A stretch of DNA of 64,000 bases from Bicyclus anynana (GCF_947172395.1 NC_069105.1:11057971-11121970), one strand, 5' to 3'; positions 31,841 through 43,020 are shown, counted from the stretch's first letter. Notes: generated by a model from the sequence alone, not told the origin. Translations and numbers: made by a program.

Positions 31841-32545
31841 GTCACTGAGCATGCAGTGAATGAAAGGGAATTTTTATCTGTCGTTTTGCAATACCTCTGA
31901 AGCTGGGCCAAGTAGTGAGTGGGTATAACGTCACAACTCAGTACAGATGAATGCAGCATGCGTCCTTTTGGGTTCAGAGATCTTTTTTAGGGATCCGTGC
32001 CTCAAAAGATCATTTTAATAATTCGAAAACGGAAGTCATCCCTCTTAGGAAGACTGCGGGCGAGCTCCAACAGGATCTTGAACATGTTAGCATGCAAGAC
32101 TGACTCGCTGAGATTGCAGAAATTTATTTCTGTTTTGGTGCGGTGAGATAGTTTATTTATTATTTATTTTTATTTTCTTAAATGTAATGTGAACCTACTG
32201 ACATAGTTTTTAAGAATGTAACTAACAAATGGGCCTTTGTAGCCATAAATAAAGAAACTTATTATTATTATTAAAAGGGAAAATCAGAACTCTTTATATC
32301 ACTATGTTGTATGTTCGCCTGTCTGTCTGTCTGTCACTGAGTATGCAGTGAATGAAAGGGAATTTTTATCTGTCATTTGGCAATACCTCTGAAGCTGGGC
32401 CAAGTAGTGAGTGGGTATAACGTCACAACTCAGTACAGATGAATGCAGCATGCGTACTTTTGGGTTCAGTAGGGTTCCGTGCCTCAAAAGGGAAAATCAT
32501 AACCCTTATAACTTTGTTGTCCGTTCGCCTGTCTGTCTGTCTGTA
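31841..32545 (+). repeat. direct duplication within the AGGGTTCCGT repeat family
   Basis: A block of about 140-160 bp (GTCACTGAG.ATGCAGTGAA to TTTTGGGTTCAG) occurs at 31841 and 32333 with few differences. The following GTGCCTCAAAAGGGAAAATC and GTTCGCCTGTCTGTCTGTCT segments also recur (32273-32332, 32487-32545). This repeat family is widespread in Lepidoptera; the local duplication is recent judging by its similarity. Confidence 0.85.
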
Positions 32546-32907
32546 AAGACCGTTTCTTACTGGTATGCGGAGATGTATCATGTTCAAAATACTGTAGGTA
32601 TATTAAGGTGTACTTTTGAATTTGTATAAAAATTAATATATTTCGACACTCTCAAGGGAATGAAAACTCATAAGTAACTCTTTTCGTTAACCTAAAACTA
32701 TGAATTTTGTCAACTAACATCGTTATAAACCACAATTGTGCAAAAATAAATGTCAAAGTCTATCATTTGTGATGAAATCTTAAAAAACAGGGGACTATTG
32801 AACTTGGAGTATTAAAATTGAACCATCTTTATTGATCTTCTATACGGAACCCTGGGTAGGTGGGATTGATTCGCGCTTGTCCGGTTTTCTTTTTCTCAGA
32901 CTCACGC

Positions 32908-33107
32908 GTATCTCTCGGAGTATCTCTGCGTGATCCAATCAGAAATGAGGAGCTCCACAGAAGAACCAAAGTCATCGACACGGCTGAACGATTCGCAAAA
33001 CTGAAGCGGCAATGAGTGGGCCACATAGTTCGAAGAGCCGATGGACGTTGGGGGTCCCAAGGTGCTGGCATGGTGCCCGCACCGAAAAGCGCAGTGTTGG
33101 ACGACTA
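32908..33107 (+). mobile_element. RTE-clade LINE fragment
   Basis: Frame pieces LGVSLRDPIRNEE, HRRTKVIDTAERFAKLKRQ and GHIVRRADGRWG match the segment preceding the VGRPPTRW region. It is cut at GCGCAGTGTTGG, so the last part and tail are missing. Confidence 0.82.
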
Positions 33108-34120
33108 ACTTAATAACACAGTAAAAGATAATATGAAGGTACCAAATGCGCCCAGTCTGAAAAGAAGCTTTTTTATTATCACCATCTCCTATAAATATGT
33201 GTTTAGAAATTTAGTATCTACTAAATACCCGGTTTCCTAAAGTTTCTTTAGGGCAAAGTTATTGTACCTATACTACCATATACCTATACCTTTAAAAAAA
33301 TTCCCCAACCGGAACTCAAACCCAGAACATGTCTACGAGGTTGAAAGTGACGAAATAATTAGTTTCTATTGCTTATTTATTTTTCTACATAGAAATTACG
33401 TTCTTGAAGAGAATTTGTATTATGATAATTGAACACGATTATGCAAATTATTAATATTATCGATGGTGTAGGCAGAAAACGAACTATAGACTGTCAGTCC
33501 TACTGACCTATCTGCCAGTGAGATGATAAGTCATCTCGAGATGTCGGTAAATAGACACCTAAAGTGTTTTGAAATAGAATGGGTACGGTGACAGTCGCCT
33601 GTATGACGTTCATAAAACGTACTATTATCGTGAATCGCGGCAAACTTTCAAGTGTGAACCAACTGTCACCCGCACCATCTTACATGAAACGAACTGTACC
33701 AGTGACGCGCATATCATACAGCAGAAATGCATCGCCTGCCTTGGGAAAGTGTTACAATACAAGCCCACATTAATTAAAGAATTTTCTAGTATGTTTTGTG
33801 TACGTCATGCGCCTACTACTAATTACAAACCTTGTGCGCCACTAATAATATACCACTACCACTCCACTAAATAAATACATGTGGATGTGTGTATGTAACT
33901 ATATTATTTTTATCTTACACTGACATTCCCATACAGTGATTTAATGTTTTTTATTACGTAAAAGAACTGATGTCGCACTAGATGTAACTAAAAACTTCAC
34001 ATTTTTCATTCATTCGTAGTTATACACTAGCAACGATTAAAACATAATTTCAATATGGGAGATACAAAAATCTAAAATACACCATTTTTAATTACTGTCA
34101 CTCGACAGATATTTAAAATA
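33108..34120. other. no recognisable feature
   Basis: AT-rich; a tRNA-like B-box reversed at about 33310 (GGAACTCAAACCC) may be a SINE relic. No gene supported; the open frame at 33579-33773 has no recognisable domain. Confidence 0.4.
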
Positions 34121-34312
34121 AAACTAATATTATAAAGCTGAAGCGTTTGTTTGTTTGCTTGAACGCGCAATCTCAGGGACTACTAGTCCGATTTGAAAAA
34201 ATATTTCAGTGTTAGATAGCCCATTTATCGAGGAAGGCTATAGGCTAAATATTATCTCAGTATTCTTATGGAAACGGGAACCATGCGGGTGAAACTACGC
34301 GGCATCAGCTAG
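34121..34312 (+). mobile_element. Helitron-like element
   Basis: ACTAATATTATAAAGCTGAA near the start, CTATAGGC and TCGAGGAAGG internally, ending GGCATCAGCTAG|T at 34309-34312 with a GCGGG...CGCGG hairpin upstream. Confidence 0.82.
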
Positions 34313-34626
34313 TTTAAAATAAATTAGTTAGCATATATAACTTTATTTTTTCTTTAAAGTCGGTTAACATTTTTATTTCATCATCAGGTTAAGAAGCATT
34401 TTTAACTTACCGGATTTTAATCTTTGAGCAGAATAATGGATACTCTAGAAGTAGTTAACTCTCACTTGACACTGTCAATTATTATGCAAAGCGTCTACAA
34501 GGGCGACGATTTATCGTATTAATAAATAGACCATGCAACCAATCAATAACATTAAGGTTAAAGAATACTTAATACAAAATCGAATTCATATACATTGTTA
34601 CTGAATTAATTATCCCTTACCTTACT
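34313..34626. other. no recognisable feature
   Basis: AT-rich, nothing recognised. Confidence 0.4.
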
Positions 34627-34708
34627 TTATCAGCCGATAGCTGTCCACTGCTGGACGTAGGCCTCTTGCATGGACCTCCAAGCACAACGATCTCGAGCCA
34701 CCAGCTAG
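34627..34708 (-). mobile_element. RTE-clade LINE 3' stub
   Basis: CAGCCGATAGCTGTCCACTG, GGCCTCTTGCATGGACCTCC and CGATCTCGAGCCACCAGC match the minus-strand RTE end. Tail lost. Confidence 0.75.
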
Positions 34709-36339
34709 TATTAATTATAACAATGTAAAAAATAAATGTATTAAAAAGGGAATTGTTAAGTCTAGCATTGATAAGATTCATTTTAATAGGAATTTGCAAA
34801 AAGTTATTTACCTATAAATATATAGTTAATTTAATTAAAAATAACGTAACTTTGCATTGGTCCAGCATCTCGCATTGGAGCAACGTGGTGAAGCTTCAAA
34901 CTTTACTCTAACAAAAGAAGGTACTCTACCCTGCGGTGGTTGTGTTATTAGACTACCCGAAATTAGATACTTCTCTAAAGAAATAGATGTTTCTACTTCA
35001 ACTAAAAGTCAAGTGTGTTGTGAAGTGTGCGAAGTGTAGAGAAGTGAAAGTGTATTATTGAAAACTTGCCACAATACTGTATGTAGGAAATGCCACAATG
35101 ATCATTGTGTCCCATCTCCGGTTTTACGTACAGACATAGGAATCTATTAGACAGGATAAGTAAAAAAATAATAAAAGTTTGGTTTAAAGAAATTCAAGTA
35201 GATATACTTAGCACAAAGGAAATTCTACACATTAAATAAAATTTAAAGCACTTACGAGAAATTACGAGGAAATAGATATTAGGTACTAATTCTGTACAAA
35301 TTTTCCTTTGAATTTTTTAACACGGAATATAAGTTAGATAAATATTTAAATGCGCTTGAAAATAGTAAGGGCCCTCTCTAAGGTAAAGCAGTTTTACAGT
35401 ACCAATCAATACGAGTAAAAAATATAAAATGAATTTTCCACGCATAAAATTATTACCTACAGGTACTATTTACAACTCTATCATACTGTGCACGACACAG
35501 AAAGACCTTATAGGTTTTCTTCTGGGAGCTTTAAAAGTAGGGTAGTCTATAAAACCGATAAATCTTGCCGTTGGATTTATCGGTTCTTTAAACTCCCCTA
35601 ATCCTTTTGCGTTGTTTTACTCCAAAACTGAAGCTTTCTTGTGGGATGTTTAAATTTCTTCTTCTTTTTTTTTTTTTTTCTGGGCCTTTACCGTTCTCTC
35701 TAGTTTGGTCACTAAAGTTGGCCGTTGTATTTTATCTTACGATAGGTATCTATTTATGACGAAATTTAGCTTAAATTAAAATTTAGTTCCATAACAAAGG
35801 TCTGGACGTGTCTATTATTTTGTTATCTCTACCCAGTGTCCGAGAACTTACGGCCCTATTTCTGGACATCAATGAAAGTTCATTAGAATAGTCGCTAAGA
35901 GCGAGACGCAAGTGAAGTGCGTCTAATTCTGACAGGATGGATTTATTTACATACTTGTATCTGTAGGTCTTTTTATTTTAAACAATCAGGTAGATTTCTA
36001 TAATACTAAATATAAATCATGACTAATATACATGTGAATATTGTCGGAGTATAAAATATTCATATTGTTAGAGATATGGTTAGAATAAATTGTACCTCTT
36101 CTGAGTTTAGTCCACTTCCATTTTACACTGCGTCGCTTAACATCAGATGAGATTGCAGTCAAATTGTCATTAAATAATGAAAAGGAGCCTATCAGTCACA
36201 ATACAGTTTAGATTATAAAAAATGTGCTTTTATTTACTTCGCAGTATTAAAGTACATTTGAGTTTGACTGTAACTCTTTATATACCTAATGTTATTATTC
36301 CTCGTTGACATATTGTAAGGACATATTTTATAGACTTGT
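34709..36339. other. mostly unassigned; foldback at 35524-35597
   Basis: A nested inverted repeat: AACCGATAAATC (35553-35564) with GATTTATCGGTT (35574-35585), and outer arms GGGAGCTTTAAA/TTTAAACTCCC. A T-run and weak repeat lie at 35650-35740 (see 828-895). SINE-A-tail-like words occur at 36137-36165. No gene supported. Confidence 0.45.
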
Positions 36340-37080
36340 ATAACAAATCACCCATTGCTTATTACCTGTAAGGTAATAGCCACTCGTATTGTTTGACCTT
36401 TTAAATAAACAGATGATGATCATTCTTTTGATGACAAAGATAATGTTGATGCTGATATTGATAATGATGAAGAGATAGGTACAGTGATACTGAAATACCA
36501 TTACTTGAAGAATGAAAGTTTCAACGTTACTTAGTCTATGTATGTGTATTAAGTGAAGACATCTAAAGAATCATAAAACAAAGCATTTAAATGCTGTTAC
36601 CTGGAAGATAAAAAAACACTTTTATTATTTGGCCTTTTAAATAGATGGATGATGATAATATACTTTTGATGACAAAGATGATGTTGATGCTGATATTGAT
36701 CATGATGATGATATAGGTACAGTCAATATAAAATGGCTTTATGTATGAAGTGAAGACATTTATAGGGCAGTAAAGTAAAGCATCCGTTGCTATTACCTGT
36801 AAAATAAATTCCACTCGTATTGTTTGGCATTCTATGTAGACAGATGATGATGATACTTTATATAACGAAGATGATATTAATGTTGATATTGATAATGATG
36901 ATGATATAGGTACTAGTAGTCATACTAAAATGCATTTAAGTATGAAAGTTTGACGTTGCATAGTCTGTGAGTATATTAAATGAAGATATCTATAGGGCAG
37001 TAAGATAGACATTGGTATTATTTGTAGATGAGCATTCTTTTGATGACGAAGATGATGTTGATATTGATGATGATGATGAC

Positions 37081-37125
<45 letters not shown>

Positions 37126-37262
37126 ATAGGTACAGTGATACAAAAATGTCTTTACGTATGAAACTTTCAACGTTGCCTAGTCTCTGTGTATGAAGACATT
37201 TATTAGGTAGTAAAGCAAAGCGTCCGTACTGACTGCAGTTAGATATTAACCACTCGTATTGT
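36340..37262 (+). repeat. degenerate tandem array, about 217-bp units, with (GAT)n core
   Basis: Four units are anchored by ATAGGTAC at 36475, 36713, 36906 and 37126. Shared blocks are TTGATGACAAAGATGATGTT, CACTCGTATTGTTT and AACGTTGC.TAGTCT. Each unit contains a GAT-rich core, expanded to a long (GAT)n run at about 37059-37125 in the last. Indels shift the reading frame between units, so it is not a coding repeat. Confidence 0.88.
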
Positions 37263-38249
37263 TTATGTGGTCGCGTCGCGCACAGAAATAGACGCGATCG
37301 CTTATAAACAACTAAATTTATTGGACTTTATGGTAAAAATTATTTATTGTGCGTGACTGTACGATTCGCAACACGTCAACGTTTACAGGCAGCACACATA
37401 TGAACTTGGAAGTGATCATATACACAAAGTTTTAGCAGTATGGTCATGAAGAAACATTTTCTTCTTGGGTACTATTACAGCCTTATTATAACATGATTTA
37501 ATCCTTAAATTTCTTCAAAGTAAAGGGAACTTTAAATCATAATCAAATCAAAATCTTAATCCGTGTGTATGAATACGGCGGTCAGGTTTTATTTTTTTTC
37601 AAATTTAAAAGCGAATTGCTTTGCTGCAATCATGTCTGATAGTAAACGATGATGTAGCCTATAAAAGATGCCTATTCTCTCTTAGCTTAAAGATACCTAT
37701 ATTGTAAAAGGCATGGAAAACGTAAGCTGGAAGTGCATTCCATAACTTCGAATCAAGAAAGAAGAGTCGAAACGCTTTATACGAATCAGGGCCATCAACT
37801 ACGTATACTATACGATGCCTGGATTTATACTATAATCATAATAATAATTATTGCCATAATTTTAATGCACTATTAGTTCAAAGCGAATATATTAACAATA
37901 ATATAACTGTAACATAAAATTATAAATTATTATACATATTCTAATTACGGTTAATCGAAACCTACAACTATATTTCAAATCTACGATAAATACCTAATAA
38001 CAATTATTATTATTTTAAGATACAATAAATAACGCAATAATATCCGTATGCTATGTTTTATTACATGCAATATTAATCATTATGTGCTGTATAATAAGGT
38101 TCTTTTTTTTAAGTTTAATCGATGGTGATAGGTATGGTACGTGAGACTGTATGGATAGGGTTGCCACTCGTTGGTACTATTACATAAGTAAAGTATTATA
38201 CTTTTTTTTGTAATAAATCGCATCTTTATTGTCAGAAACTGCCGTTTGT
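37263..38249. other. mostly unassigned
   Basis: 37590-37830 has the look of an old dispersed repeat (ATGTCTGATAGTAAACGATG) but no second copy was found. No gene supported. Confidence 0.4.
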
Positions 38250-38436
38250 CAGTCAATTATAGCGGTAAGAGCGGTCGGACTTATCACCGTGGGGTGGTGG
38301 TTCAATCCTCAACCCGTTGGTCTATTGTCGTACCCACTCCTAGCACAGTCTTTCCCAACTAGTTGGAGGGGAATGGGAATATTGGTCATATATTATAAAA
38401 AATATGGCAAATATTCTTTTTTTAAAAAAAGAATAT
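38250..38436 (+). mobile_element. SINE-C, tRNA-headed
   Basis: A-box-like TTATAGCGGTAAGAGCGGTC, B-box-like GGTTCAATCCT, then GTTGGTCTATTGTCGTACCC, TGGAGGGGAATGGGAATAT and a terminal GGCAAATATTCTTTTTTT. Shared with copies at 47795 (minus) and 62851 (plus). The end forms a TTCTTTTTTTAAAAAAAGAA foldback. Confidence 0.85.
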
Positions 38437-38614
38437 ATAATAATAATTAAAATTAAAATAGTAATTTATTTGACGTACAATATTTTTTTTTATATTGATT
38501 AAAATTCAAGTATCAAACTCCTACTTCAAAGAAAAGTATTTATAAATTTTGCTTCTAACATTTTACAAATAATAATTGCATCATATGAATAAACAAAAGA
38601 ACACATAATTATTC

Positions 38615-38785
38615 ATCGTCATCATCATCATTATCAACTCAAATTCAACTCACTGTTAAGCTCGAGTCTCCTTTCAGAATGAAGGGGTTAGAGCAATAGT
38701 TCACAACGACATCCTGCATACCTGAGAAGTTTCTTGATTTAAATTGAATATCATGTGTCTCAAACGGTGAAGCGGTGAAACGGTG
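38615..38785. mobile_element. rearranged SINE-B: two halves in opposite orientation
   Basis: 38615-38700 is the SINE-B 3' end on the minus strand (tail, TCACTGTTAAGCTCGAGTCT). 38735-38785 (AAATTGAATATCATGTGTCT, CAAACGGTGAAG) is SINE-B mid-body on the plus strand. The two do not form a continuous copy. Confidence 0.65.
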
Positions 38786-39282
38786 AGTTATTTGAGGGTA
38801 TGCTTATTTTTTGCAAAAAATAAAATATATCAACTGGCAACCCTACGCACGAATAACATTTGCGTGCGCGCACGGCATCCATAAAACGTGGCTAAACCGA
38901 TCGAAGGCGAAGGGACATGACAATTGCGGTGTTTCGACAAACATGAATACTTGGGGTACATGGCGATAGGTTTGAACCTGAGATGTGTTTAATGGTAAAA
39001 CTTTACAGGAATCCCTATAAAACTAACGTGTGTTTAATAAATGGGCTGCGAATATTAAATGCCTATTAAATATATTATTTTATAAAGTTGAAGTTGGACT
39101 AACAGATAATATAACAACTATGCTTGAAGTACTCGTAGAGGTATTTAATCCATCACTCAAAGATAGCTCTTTAATGTGAAGATCTTTTAGCACGCTCTAA
39201 AAATTACAAATATTGGATTTTCATTCATTTCTTTCATTTGATATCCATATCATGGGGTGGATTTCAAACAGCCAGTCCGCCA

Positions 39283-39760
39283 TCTTGAGGGGGCCACCAT
39301 ATTGGATTTGTAATGAAATTTCTTAGCTAGTCATGTATTGTCATCAAAAGTCAGAGCGTGTGCAAAATTTCATCCTACATGAAGACCGGAAAGTGGGTTA
39401 AATTGAGATTCCAAGTTTTGTCTTTCCTACATAGTTAAAGTGATTGGGGAGGCCACCATATTGGATTTGTAATGACGTTTCTAAGCTAGTCATGTATTGT
39501 CATCAGAACCCAGAGCGTGTGCAAAATTACATCCTAATCGAAGACCGAAAAGTGGGTCAAATTAAGATTTCAAGATTTTCTTATATACATAGTTACAATC
39601 TTGGGGAGGCCGTCATATTGGATTTATAATGACGTTTCTAAGCTAGTCATGTATTGTCATCAGGACTCAGAGCGTGTGCAAAATTTCATCCTAATCGAAA
39701 ACCGGGAACTGGGTCAAATTAAGATTCCAAGATTTTCTTACATACATAGTTTAGCTAATG
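39283..39760 (+). repeat. three tandem units of about 158 bp
   Basis: The start block GGCCACCATATTGGATTTGT lies at 39292, 39451 and (diverged) 39608, with periods of 159 and 157. Each unit also has TCATGTATTGTCATCA, AGAGCGTGTGCAAAAT and GTGGGTCAAATTAAGAT. Units 2 and 3 keep open frames giving similar peptides (YWI.NDVSKLVMYCHQ), but unit 1 is stopped in that frame, so coding is unlikely. Confidence 0.9.
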
Positions 39761-39811
39761 CTTTACAAGTAAAGCTAATATAAAGCGTGTAAAAACTAAT
39801 GTCACAAACAC

Positions 39812-39912
39812 AGCTCAAGCAGTCGCAAAACTAATGGCCGAGGCACATGTTGCGAAGAGCCGATGGTTGTTGGGTTGGAGAGCGCAGTGTTGCTTAAACA
39901 CCACTACATATA
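39812..39912 (+). mobile_element. RTE-clade LINE fragment, decayed
   Basis: AGTCGCAAAACTAATGGCC, GAAGAGCCGATGGTTGTTGG and GAGCGCAGTGTTG match the RTE region with deletions. Confidence 0.65.
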
Positions 39913-40041
39913 GATGGCGTTATTGATGACAGCTTTGAATCACCTTGGTTTCTTTTGAATATATCCATTATCCAATATTCCAGTTTCGCCCAATTATTCG
40001 GAAAGACTATTGTTAGCAATTTTAAATATTGGTCCTACTAA

Positions 40042-40085
40042 GTCATGATACGTCATGATACGCCGGTACATTGACGTATCATGAC
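40042..40085. repeat. 14-bp perfect inverted repeat
   Basis: GTCATGATACGTCA (40042-40055) and TGACGTATCATGAC (40072-40085), with GTCATGATAC occurring once more at 40129-40138. Confidence 0.88.
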
Positions 40086-40142
40086 AGGAAATACACCTTG
40101 ACATTTGTAAATAATAAATTGAGATATTGTCATGATACAAGG

Positions 40143-40200
40143 TATAAAAACTATCGGTTCCTTATTTGCGGAGCATTCGTTCATTTGCTATCGAAGAGGC
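40143..40200 (+). promoter_or_regulatory. candidate TATA promoter, possibly of an LTR remnant
   Basis: TATAAAA at 40143-40149 with a GCATTCG initiator-like site about 31 bases downstream. A second TATAAATA lies at 40509-40516. No paired LTRs, primer-binding site or gag/pol were found, so this is a weak call. Confidence 0.25.
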
Positions 40201-40290
40201 AACAAGTGCCAAGAGATTGCGATTGAAGTGTGATATATCTATATTGTATTGATGTATTGATATGTAATACAAAGTGATAGCAGTGAAGTG

Positions 40291-40293
<3 letters not shown>

Positions 40294-40334
<41 letters not shown>

Positions 40335-40366
40335 AGAGAGATATATATATATATATATCTCTCTTA
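40294..40366. repeat. (AT)n microsatellite and 34-bp perfect palindrome
   Basis: (AT)n at about 40294-40328, then TAAGAGAG(AT)nCTCTCTTA at 40333-40366, fully self-complementary. Confidence 0.9.
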
Positions 40367-41561
40367 TTGGTGAATAATACATAGTATTGAAGATCAACAT
40401 GAATATTATTTCAAAACCCCTCTGAACTTTATACTATGTTATGATTGGCTACGACAATAGTCTTACCGAATGGGGCTCGAATTATGACCTTTCGGTACTT
40501 TTAAGGCTTATAAATACGTACATTGACTATATTATTACGCTAGCTACTCACCAAGCAATAAGCCCACAGGCCTGCAGCGCTAACTTGACATCCGATATAT
40601 AAACTGATCGTGTGTTGGTCTCGGTGCGTCATGCAGATCGGCATATTGCTAGCATAAGTGTAACAAAATAAATGTAGGTATAAATAATCCATTGTATAAA
40701 CTCTTACATAAAGTGTGCGAGAAAACTAAAGAACAAATAGGACCAAAGTTACATTGTTAAACTTGTAACAGTGTATCGAGGCTTTTTATAAATGGCGTTG
40801 AGTCATCTATACGAGTACAACATCGAAGCCTAACATCGATTGAGTTGTCACTTCTCACACGATGTTGCGTTGAGACATACCATCACACACGGTTGTAACT
40901 TGTGTGTTTACAAACATTTGTGTGAATACATACCAGCCTAGCCTCTCCCATGATATGCGGGCGACGGGAGGAAAGACTGCGTGGGTGTGAAATCGTGCGT
41001 GCGGGGAAATGAGGTGCATCAGTCGTGGGTTTTTCATTCATTGCTACACGCCCCCCAGTCCGCGCGGACCATCGGTGTTACGAACGAAATTGCCAAGCTA
41101 TAAGAGACAGATATCTCATGATTTTGTTAGAAGATGGCCCTCTCTCTATAGAGATACAACATCTTGTTCATTAGCCAATGACAATGTTTTTCTCGATAAC
41201 AACAAACCAAGTCGAAGAATTAAGTCTAAGTCTGGTTTTCATTTGTTCTATTTTCGATACTTGGTGACAAAAACATTGTGATGTAATTTTGTTGGAATAC
41301 CTGTAGCTAAGTTTGTGGTTTTTGATATTGTGTAATGTGTGAAAAAATACAAAGACTTTAATCTGTTACTGCCGCCATAATTGTATGTATTTTAAGTTCT
41401 TCGTAAGTGTCAAGCCCACCAGTTTTGGTGTGATTTGCATACAACCATTCATACGGATGGTTCAGTCCACTTATCCGTGATCCAGTAATCACGGATAAGC
41501 GTAACTTAAATGATTTATGTTCTGTGGGAATTATAATACAATTAGTTGGATTAAAATAAAC
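40367..41561. other. no supported gene; small foldback at 41470-41499
   Basis: The open frame 41009-41281 has no recognisable domain. CTTATCCGTGAT (41470-41481) is inverted at 41488-41499. TATAAATA at 40509 and AATAAA at about 40669 could belong to an LTR but are not diagnostic. Confidence 0.35.
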
Positions 41562-41608
41562 TACTAATAAAAATACTTAAAATATTTTTTTCTTGTTTCA
41601 GGTAAAGT
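41562..41608 (+). promoter_or_regulatory. candidate recursive splice (ratchet) site
   Basis: TACTAAT branch-point match at 41562-41568, a T-rich tract at 41585-41598, then TTTCAG|GTAAAGT with the junction at 41601/41602. Acceptor and donor consensus meet with no exon between, as in ratcheting points of long insect introns. Alternatively, it is an ordinary acceptor for a short exon (41602-41711, open to a TAA). There is no flanking exon evidence in the window. Confidence 0.35.
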
Positions 41609-41761
41609 CAACGCAGCAGAAGGATCCATGTTAATTACGTTCAAGAATTCTAGGAAAGCTGCTCTGCTCCTCATGTATAAGCATTTGTATGGGGATATTT
41701 TTATTTATTAATAGTAATAACCAACATTTATAGACATTTAACCAAAACTACTGCATAGACA

Positions 41762-42076
41762 CAAGTGGTATGCGCGGTGGATATACAAAACGGAGGTCCT
41801 GGGTTCGATCCCCGGCTGGGCAGATTGAGATTTTCTTAATTAATCCAGGTCTGGCTGGTGGGAGGCTTCGGCCGTGGCTAGTTACCACTCTACCGGCAAA
41901 GACGTACCGCCAAGCAATTTAGCGTTCCGGTACGATGCCGTGTAGAAACCAAAAGGGGTGTGGATTTCATCCTACTCCTAACAAGTTAGCCCGCTTCCAT
42001 CTTAGACTGCATCATCACTTACCATCAGGTGATATTGTAGTCAAGGGCTAACTTGTAAAGAATAAAAAAAAAAATG
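41762..42076 (+). mobile_element. SINE-A, nearly full length
   Basis: Starts inside the A box (AGTGGTATGCGCGGTGG). B box GGTTCGATCCCCGG, then GGTCTGGCTGGTGGGAGGC, AGCGTTCCGGTACGATG, CATCATCACTTACCATCAGG and an A-rich tail. About 12 bases of the 5' end are missing. Confidence 0.92.
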
Positions 42077-42489
42077 TCCCGAAAGAAAGTTTTCCTTGGG
42101 GACCCTATCACTGACGAATTTACTTGCTGTATATAGAAATCGTCTTTCTTTATTAATTTAAATTTCTTCTTAATTTCTCTTTTTGTAAATTTTTTATTTT
42201 TTCATTTTATAATATTAAATTCTTTTTTTAACTTAGTTTTAAGTATCTTATTAAAGCTAGATTTAGCAATTACTTTAAAATAACAATTAGGATAATGAGC
42301 GTCAACTCGAGCTCTCTCTCTCAACTCAACTCGTCAATTTGGCGAGAGTATAGATATGTTAAATAATTGTTTAGTCTTATCAACAAAATAATATATTTAT
42401 CATAAAGATACGTTTTTTTACAGTTTTAAACACGTGTGAACGCCTCTATAGATATATAAACTGATTGTAACCGAACTTTTACTGAAAGA
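42077..42489. other. no recognisable feature
   Basis: T-rich at 42130-42240; nothing recognised. Confidence 0.4.
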
Positions 42490-42590
42490 GAGGAGGTTGT
42501 GGAGCAACGTATACGCTACCTTTTATCCCGAAAAAGTCCATGATTCCTGCGGGAATTGTAAAAAACTGAATTGGCATCGCAGGCTTTTGT
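42490..42590 (+). mobile_element. Helitron-like internal fragment
   Basis: CTACCTTTTATCCCGAAAAA, CCATGATTCCTGCGGGA and GTAAAAAACTGAATT resemble the interior of the 7640 copy before its end; both termini are lost. Confidence 0.5.
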
Positions 42591-42893
42591 TTTGTAGATA
42601 TCGTTCTAATATTCATTGAGTCACACAAAGACTACCAACGTCCATTTGAAAGTAAATTTCGAAAACCAGTATTTTTGAGAGCAGCACTTTGTATTGTTAT
42701 GAAAAGTTTTTCGATAATTTTCCTTCCTTCCCGAAGTTGTGGAAACTGCGGGTGAATTATTCTAGTGGGGTGCCCTGAAGGGTGCAATCAAATTGAAATA
42801 AACTCATTGTTAGGGGAGCAACAAGTGATCGACTTGTTACCGCCGCCCGTGGTTCCTGTTAGGGTTGCCACTAAGATTTTATTGATTTATTTA

Positions 42894-42975
42894 CTAGCGG
42901 ACGCCCACGACTTCATCCGCCCTTCTTAATTCAGCCTTCTTGCAAAATGCATTATTTGCGGACATCTACTAACTT
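42894..42975 (-). mobile_element. Helitron-like 3' end fragment
   Basis: On the minus strand it ends GGGCGTCCGCTAG|T (plus 42894-42897) with GGCGGATGAAGTCGTGGGC just upstream. Same subfamily as the 3470 and 3570 copies. Confidence 0.7.
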
Positions 42976-42977
42976 AA

Positions 42978-43020
42978 ACTAGTCATTGAATAAACTTTAT
43001 TTATTTATTCAATGACTAGT
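42978..43020. repeat. 17-bp perfect foldback
   Basis: ACTAGTCATTGAATAAA (42978-42994) and TTTATTCAATGACTAGT (43004-43020), with a 9-base loop. Confidence 0.92.

Noticed and set aside
36785..36810. Second recursive-splice-like site on the minus strand (TTTTACAGGTAAT)
   Set aside because: It lies in the tandem array and recurs in diverged form in other units; pyrimidine tract weak.
37059..37125. CRISPR-like direct repeats
   Set aside because: Simple (GAT)n microsatellite in a eukaryotic genome; no spacers.
36420..37130. Asp-rich repeat protein (GAT codons)
   Set aside because: Indels of 1-2 bases between units destroy a common frame; better explained as a microsatellite core.
39444..39783. 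Two similar small proteins in tandem
   Set aside because: The similarity is due to the 158-bp DNA repeat; the first unit is stopped in the same frame and no start or promoter is evident.
41009..41281. 90-codon plus-strand gene
   Set aside because: No recognisable domain, no clear splice or promoter context, ordinary AT-rich composition.
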